The notes under the pieces: model-generated
Seen by the model: only the letters and a program-made list of their open reading frames with translations
Database searches by the model: none
What the model was told of the DNA's origin: nothing
Made by a program: the position numbers and the translations under genes
In this document: positions 6,903 through 9,970 of the stretch, piece by piece
How positions within the stretch are numbered: position 1 is the stretch's first letter
How the letters are laid out: every line of letters starts with the position of its first letter
Source: Actinomycetota bacterium
GTDB lineage: Bacteria > Actinomycetota > Actinomycetes > S36-B12
Length of the DNA stretch: 9,970 nucleotides
Reading direction: 5' to 3'
Assembly: GCA_947472655.1 (NCBI GenBank)
Contig: CANJCG010000058.1
Span: forward strand, 1 to 9,970

Positions 6903-6927
6903 CAGCCGACTAGACTCGGCAGTCACC

Positions 6928-6987
6928 GTGGTTGGTACGGGCATTCCACCTTCCGCCCCACGAGCAGACACTGGGGAGTCACCCTGA
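6928..6987 (+). CDS. Possible 19-codon leader ORF overlapping the helicase start
   Basis: GTG 6928 opens a short frame reading M-VGTGIPPSAPRADTGESP and closing at TGA 6985-6987. The stop overlaps the proposed CTG start of the helicase in the four bases CTGA, the same geometry as the common ATGA coupling junction. There is no clear Shine-Dalgarno. The TAGACT box ends 11 bases upstream of the GTG, so a nearly leaderless transcript is possible. The ORF is short enough to be chance, and translation is not shown. Confidence 0.25.
   Translation: MVGTGIPPSAPRADTGESP
6973..6978 (+). promoter_or_regulatory. Ribosome-binding site deciding the CTG start of the helicase
   Basis: GGGGAG ends 5 bases before CTG 6984. 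No ATG, GTG or TTG lies in frame between the stop at 6897 and ATG 7107, so this site singles out the CTG. Confidence 0.55.
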
Positions 6988-8552
6988 GCACTTCATCCAC
7001 CGTTGATCCAACGAGCGCACCTACATTCGCGGAACTGGGCACCGATCCAAAGATCGTTGCTGCCCTCCTCGAAGATGGCATTGAGCGCGCATTCCCGATT
7101 CAGGAAATGTGTCTTTCGATGGCTCTCGAAGGTCGCGACATCATTGGCCAAGCCAAGACTGGTACCGGCAAGACGCTGGGTTTTGGTATTCCTCTTCTTC
7201 AACGCATTGATCTTGAAGGTAATCGCGATAAGCCACAAGCCATCGTGATTTGCCCAACTCGTGAACTCGGCTTGCAAGTTGCTACCGACCTCGAGCGCGC
7301 TGGCCGTCTTCGTGGTGTCAAGGTGCTTGCCGTCTACGGTGGCCGGGCCTACGAACCACAGATTGAAGCCCTGAAGAACGGCGTCGACGTGGTCGTTGGA
7401 ACCCCGGGTCGAATCATCGACTTATCGAACCGCCGCGATCTTGATCTCAGTGGCATTCGCACACTTGTGCTTGACGAAGCAGACGAAATGCTCGACATGG
7501 GTTTCTTGCCTGATGTTGAGCGCATCGTTTCGGCAGTTCCTGCCAAGCGCCAAACCATGCTGTTCTCAGCAACGATGCCAGGCCAGATTGTGAACTTGGC
7601 TCGCCGCTACATGACTACGCCAACGCATATTCGTGCAAGCGAGCCAGGCAGCGACAACGAAACTGTTGATGCAATTGAGCAGCATGTGTGGCGCGCTCAC
7701 CCACTCGACAAGATCGAAGTAGTGGCTCGCGTTCTGCAGGCCGAAAGTCGCCAACTCGCGATGATCTTCACCCGCACCAAGCGCAAGGCGCAAAAAATTG
7801 CTGACGATCTCACCGAGCGTGGCTTCGCCGTTGGATCTGTTCATGGTGACTTGGGCCAAGGCGCACGCGAGCAAGCACTTCGCGCTTTTCGCAATGGAAA
7901 AGTCGACATCTTGGTCTGTACCGATGTTGCTGCTCGCGGCATTGACGTTGACAACGTGACTCACGTTATTAACTTCGAATGCCCTGATGACGAAAAGACG
8001 TATGTGCACCGTATTGGTCGCACAGGCCGTGCAGGCAACTCTGGCGTTGCTGTCACTCTTGTTGACTGGGAAGACATTGCACGTTGGCAGATGATCGATC
8101 GCGCCTTGAAGCTTCCGTTCAAGGATCCGATTGAAACGTACTCAACAAGTGATCACCTTTATACGGGCCTACAGATTCCGGCTGGCACCACTGGCTACTT
8201 GCCTAAGGCTGGCCAAACTCGTGAAGGCTTAACTGCTGAAAACCTTGAAGACCTTGGCGAAACTGGCAAGAAAAAGCCAGAAGGTCGCAATGACAGGGAT
8301 CATGGAAAGCCTCGTGGAGATAAGTCGCGCAATGATCGTTCACGCAACGACCGCCCTCGCGCAGACAAGCCGCAGGCCGATAAGCCACGCAATGACAAAG
8401 CACGAACAGACAAGCCACGTGCTGAGAAGTCCGAAGCCACAAAGCAAAGAAGTGAAGCATCACAGGGCGATGAAGTTGCGATGAAGACGGAAAAAGCTCG
8501 CGAGCGTCGCCGAACGCGCAGTGGCAAACCAGCAGCGCCTACTGCTGAATAG
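6984..8552 (+). CDS. rhlE: DEAD-box RNA helicase, RhlE-like, with basic repeat tail
   Basis: An ATP-dependent RNA helicase of 522 residues, likely acting in ribosome assembly or RNA turnover. The Q-motif region is at 15-40 (FAELG to FPIQ). Motif I is AKTGTGKT (57-64), Ia PTREL (91-95), Ib TPGR (140-143), II DEAD (164-167) and III SAT (195-197). Motif IV is near MIFTRTK, V is within DVAARGIDVDNVTHVINFE and VI is HRIGRTGRAG (342-351). All motifs are intact. The tail from about 430 is basic, low in complexity and contains eight pentapeptide repeats, a typical RNA-binding extension. The start is unusual. ATG 7107 would remove the whole Q motif, and no ATG, GTG or TTG precedes it in frame, so CTG 6984 with GGGGAG 5 bases upstream is the best start. 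A one-base sequence error restoring another start is the main alternative. Confidence 0.93.
   Translation: MSTSSTVDPTSAPTFAELGTDPKIVAALLEDGIERAFPIQEMCLSMALEGRDIIGQAKTGTGKTLGFGIPLLQRIDLEGNRDKPQAIVICPTRELGLQVATDLERAGRLRGVKVLAVYGGRAYEPQIEALKNGVDVVVGTPGRIIDLSNRRDLDLSGIRTLVLDEADEMLDMGFLPDVERIVSAVPAKRQTMLFSATMPGQIVNLARRYMTTPTHIRASEPGSDNETVDAIEQHVWRAHPLDKIEVVARVLQAESRQLAMIFTRTKRKAQKIADDLTERGFAVGSVHGDLGQGAREQALRAFRNGKVDILVCTDVAARGIDVDNVTHVINFECPDDEKTYVHRIGRTGRAGNSGVAVTLVDWEDIARWQMIDRALKLPFKDPIETYSTSDHLYTGLQIPAGTTGYLPKAGQTREGLTAENLEDLGETGKKKPEGRNDRDHGKPRGDKSRNDRSRNDRPRADKPQADKPRNDKARTDKPRAEKSEATKQRSEASQGDEVAMKTEKARERRRTRSGKPAAPTAE
8313..8432 (+). repeat. Eight 15-base repeats coding R-x-D-[KR]-[PSA] pentapeptides
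   Basis: Within the helicase tail (residues 444-483) eight in-frame 15-base units follow one another without gaps. The peptide units are RGDKS, RNDRS, RNDRP, RADKP, QADKP, RNDKA, RTDKP and RAEKS. The codons differ between units, so the peptide pattern is better kept than the DNA. Confidence 0.85.
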
Positions 8553-8561
8553 TCACAACGC

Positions 8562-8591
8562 AACTATTGCTCGCGCAAGTGCGCGATAGTT
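8562..8591 (+). terminator. Possible hairpin after the helicase gene
   Basis: AACTAT and ATAGTT flank an inner CGCGC-AAGT-GCGCG stem, with TGCT bulged on the left arm. It starts 9 bases after the helicase stop. No T-tract follows, so termination activity is uncertain. Confidence 0.4.
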
Positions 8592-8641
8592 ATGCGAAAG
8601 CGAGAACATGGACCATCCCTGCATTGTGCCCGATTAACGCC

Positions 8642-8647
8642 TACCCT
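8642..8647 (+). promoter_or_regulatory. Candidate -10 box before the RsbW-like gene
   Basis: TACCCT fits TANNNT and lies 8 bases before ATG 8656 and 2 bases before an in-frame GTG 8650. It favours the ATG with a leaderless or near-leaderless transcript. No clear -35 is seen. Confidence 0.4.
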
Positions 8648-8655
8648 TAGTGACC

Positions 8656-9012
8656 ATGCGGTTCGCATTTTCACTTGATGGCAGCGTAGAAGAGCTACAG
8701 GCTCTGCGCTCCAGCGTGGAAATCTGGGCAGTATCAATCCCCCACCTCGCTGACGAACTCTTGATCGTGGTGAGTGAACTAGCCGCTAACGCAATTACCC
8801 ATGGTCAAGCCCCAGCCCAGGTATCGATTCTGCGCACGGGTGAAACTGTTCGATTGAGCGTGCAGCAATATCTTCGGACACCAACGAGCTTTCCTTGGAT
8901 GTCTCGCCAAGCTCATGGGCGCCAAGGGCTGAGACTGGTTGACCGACTCAGCACCTCCTGGGGCTGGGGAGCAACGGCCAGCACCCTGGTGGTGTGGGCT
9001 GAACTGCAGTAG
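8656..9012 (+). CDS. Small ATPase-fold (HATPase_c_2, RsbW-like) protein, divergent
   Basis: A 118-residue soluble protein resembling anti-sigma-factor kinases of the RsbW/SpoIIAB type, which are common in actinobacteria as stand-alone regulators. The N-box is clear: VSELAANAITHG with Glu41 and Asn45. A GRQGLRLVDRLSTSWGWG stretch from residue 88 corresponds to the usual GGRGL-x-LV segment, and the closing strand TLVVWAEL is typical. The Asp that normally follows the second core strand and contacts adenine is missing: VRLSVQQYL has Gln71 where it would align. ATP binding may therefore be weak or lost. No sigma factor or STAS-domain partner lies next to it. ATG 8656 is preferred to GTG 8650, which would add two residues. 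There is no Shine-Dalgarno. Fold assignment is good; biological role is unknown. Confidence 0.8.
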   Translation: MRFAFSLDGSVEELQALRSSVEIWAVSIPHLADELLIVVSELAANAITHGQAPAQVSILRTGETVRLSVQQYLRTPTSFPWMSRQAHGRQGLRLVDRLSTSWGWGATASTLVVWAELQ

Positions 9013-9017
9013 TTCCT

Positions 9018-9040
9018 CGTGCCACGAGACACGTGGCGCG
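9018..9040 (+). terminator. Hairpin terminator-like structure after the RsbW-like gene
   Basis: CGTGCCACG and CGTGGCGCG pair over 9 bases with one G-U pair, around an AGACA loop, starting 5 bases after the TAG stop. Only two T residues follow, so it would be a hairpin-only terminator. It also separates this gene from the MgtE-like gene. Confidence 0.6.
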
Positions 9041-9059
9041 TTCATGAGGATTACGGCGG

Positions 9060-9065
9060 TAACCT
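9060..9065 (+). promoter_or_regulatory. Candidate -10 box of the MgtE-like gene (leaderless type)
   Basis: TAACCT fits TANNNT and ends 6 bases before ATG 9072, so transcription would start at the start codon. No convincing -35 is visible and no Shine-Dalgarno lies at normal spacing. Confidence 0.45.
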
Positions 9066-9071
9066 TTCACA

Positions 9072-9970
9072 ATGACCACAAGCGCCTCACGGGTATTTCT
9101 TGCCCGCCTCGCCGGAGTGCGTGTCTTTGATCCCAACGGTGAGCAGCTTGGCAAAGTCCGCGACAGCATCATCGTGCTGCGCAGTTCCAACCCCCGTCTG
9201 ACCGGGCTTGTCGTGGAAGTTCAGGCCCGCCGGCGCATCTTCGTGCCCATGTCCAAGGTCACCTCGATCGATGCCAACCAAATTATTGTGACCGGTGTTG
9301 TGAACTTGCGCCGCTTTGCTAAGCGACCAAACGAAACTCTGTTAACTGCTGAACTTTTGGATCGCACTGTTGACCTTCTGGACACAGGCGAACGGGTTTC
9401 TGTGATCGATGTCGGTGTTGAACGTGATCGCACCCAAGACTGGATCGTCACGCAACTCTTTATTCAAAAAGGTAGTGGTGGTTTTCGACGTCGCGGCGAG
9501 CGATTCGTCGTTGATTGGGACGAAGTGCACGGGCTGACGCTGCCAAGCACCGCAGATCAAGATGCGACCTCAATGATCGAATCGATTGATAAACTTCGCC
9601 CAGCTGACATTGCTGCATTGATACAAGAGCTTCCGATCAAACGTCAGATGGAAATTGCGCGTCAACTCAACGATGATCGTCTCGCCGATGTGCTCGAAGA
9701 GCTGCCCGAAGATGACCGTGTTGAAATTGTGCAGTTACTTGAAGTGGAACGCGCCGCAGACGTCTTGGAAGAGATGGATCCTGACGACGCTGCCGACCTC
9801 ATCTCTGAACTTCCACCCGAGCGGGCGGCCGACTTGCTGCAACGCATGGAGCCCGAAGAAGCTGAAGAGATCCGTCGATTGCTCTCATATGACGACTTCA
9901 GTGCCGGTGGCATGATGACAACTGAGCCCGTGGTGATGTCCCCGGATGAAACGGTCGCTGACGCACTTGC
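9072..9970 (+). CDS. PRC-barrel/MgtE_N/CBS-domain protein, 3' end outside the window
   Basis: The first 299 residues are visible. Residues about 6-75 form a PRC-barrel-like domain (VFLARLAGVRVFDPNGEQLG, then RRRIFVPMSKVTSI). A second, similar beta-rich segment occupies about 85-160. The MgtE_N helical superhelix runs from about 175 to 278, with acidic repeats such as LADVLEELPEDD and AADVLEEMDPDDAADLI. The first CBS domain begins at GGMMTTEPVVM (from 279). In MgtE channels these domains sense magnesium and gate the pore. In actinobacteria, proteins with this N-terminus often end after the CBS pair without a membrane channel. I recall mycobacterial Rv1232c as one such case. Whether a channel domain follows cannot be seen, so it may be a soluble magnesium-sensing protein and not a transporter. 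The start is ATG 9072. Confidence 0.88.
   Translation, partial: MTTSASRVFLARLAGVRVFDPNGEQLGKVRDSIIVLRSSNPRLTGLVVEVQARRRIFVPMSKVTSIDANQIIVTGVVNLRRFAKRPNETLLTAELLDRTVDLLDTGERVSVIDVGVERDRTQDWIVTQLFIQKGSGGFRRRGERFVVDWDEVHGLTLPSTADQDATSMIESIDKLRPADIAALIQELPIKRQMEIARQLNDDRLADVLEELPEDDRVEIVQLLEVERAADVLEEMDPDDAADLISELPPERAADLLQRMEPEEAEEIRRLLSYDDFSAGGMMTTEPVVMSPDETVADAL

Noticed and set aside
6905..6920. GCCGA/TCGGC inverted repeat after the DUF3107 gene as a terminator
   Set aside because: The stem is only 5 base pairs, no T-tract follows, and it lies between the likely helicase promoter and the helicase start.
7107..8552. Helicase starting at ATG 7107
   Set aside because: It would delete the Q motif (FAELG to FPIQ), which is clearly encoded upstream in the same frame.
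8300..8563. Antisense frame over the helicase tail with repeated RSLR/GLS-like units
   Set aside because: Its repeats are the reverse reading of the 15-base repeats of the helicase gene; it has no family resemblance or ribosome-binding site.
1..9970. CRISPR array, tRNA/rRNA genes, insertion sequences or phage genes
   Set aside because: No spaced repeats, cloverleaf sequences, transposase motifs or terminal inverted repeats were seen.

Overview
The window looks like a chromosomal stretch from an actinomycete of moderate GC (a little above 50% by eye, so lower than Streptomyces or Mycobacterium). The evidence is a release factor 2 of actinobacterial type, an actinobacterial-style tad pilus operon, a DUF3107 gene next to an RhlE-type helicase, and a PRC-barrel/MgtE_N/CBS protein of the kind found in this phylum. 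No RNA genes, insertion sequences, CRISPR arrays or phage genes were seen, and no gene-free stretch exceeds about 120 bases.

Left half (1-5584, minus strand). One compact run reads right to left: tadA (ATPase), tadB and tadC (inner-membrane platform), a 72-residue pilin-like protein, two TadE-like pseudopilins, a TadG-like protein, and then prfB (release factor 2, cut by the left edge). Most junctions overlap by 1, 4 or 13 bases, which implies translational coupling. The exception is the 33-base gap before the small pilin-like gene, which carries a full AAGGAG ribosome-binding site. TadZ, the prepilin peptidase and other accessory tad genes are not in the window. prfB starts only 19 bases after the last tad gene.

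Middle (5688-6867). An alpha/beta hydrolase on the minus strand and a DUF3107 gene on the plus strand are divergently transcribed from a spacer of about 67 bases. The hydrolase promoter looks leaderless.

Right half (6874-9970, plus strand). An RhlE-like DEAD-box RNA helicase appears to start at a CTG codon behind a strong GGGGAG site. A possible 19-codon leader ORF ends on the helicase start in a CTGA overlap. The helicase has a basic, pentapeptide-repeat tail. It is followed by a small RsbW-like ATPase-fold protein that lacks a key Asp, a hairpin terminator, and the start of an MgtE_N/CBS protein that runs off the right edge.

Most genes belong to known families. The points most worth a second look are the CTG start with its overlapping leader ORF, the graded loss of the prepilin-peptidase +5 Glu across four pilin-like proteins, and three TANNNT boxes placed 6 to 8 bases before start codons.
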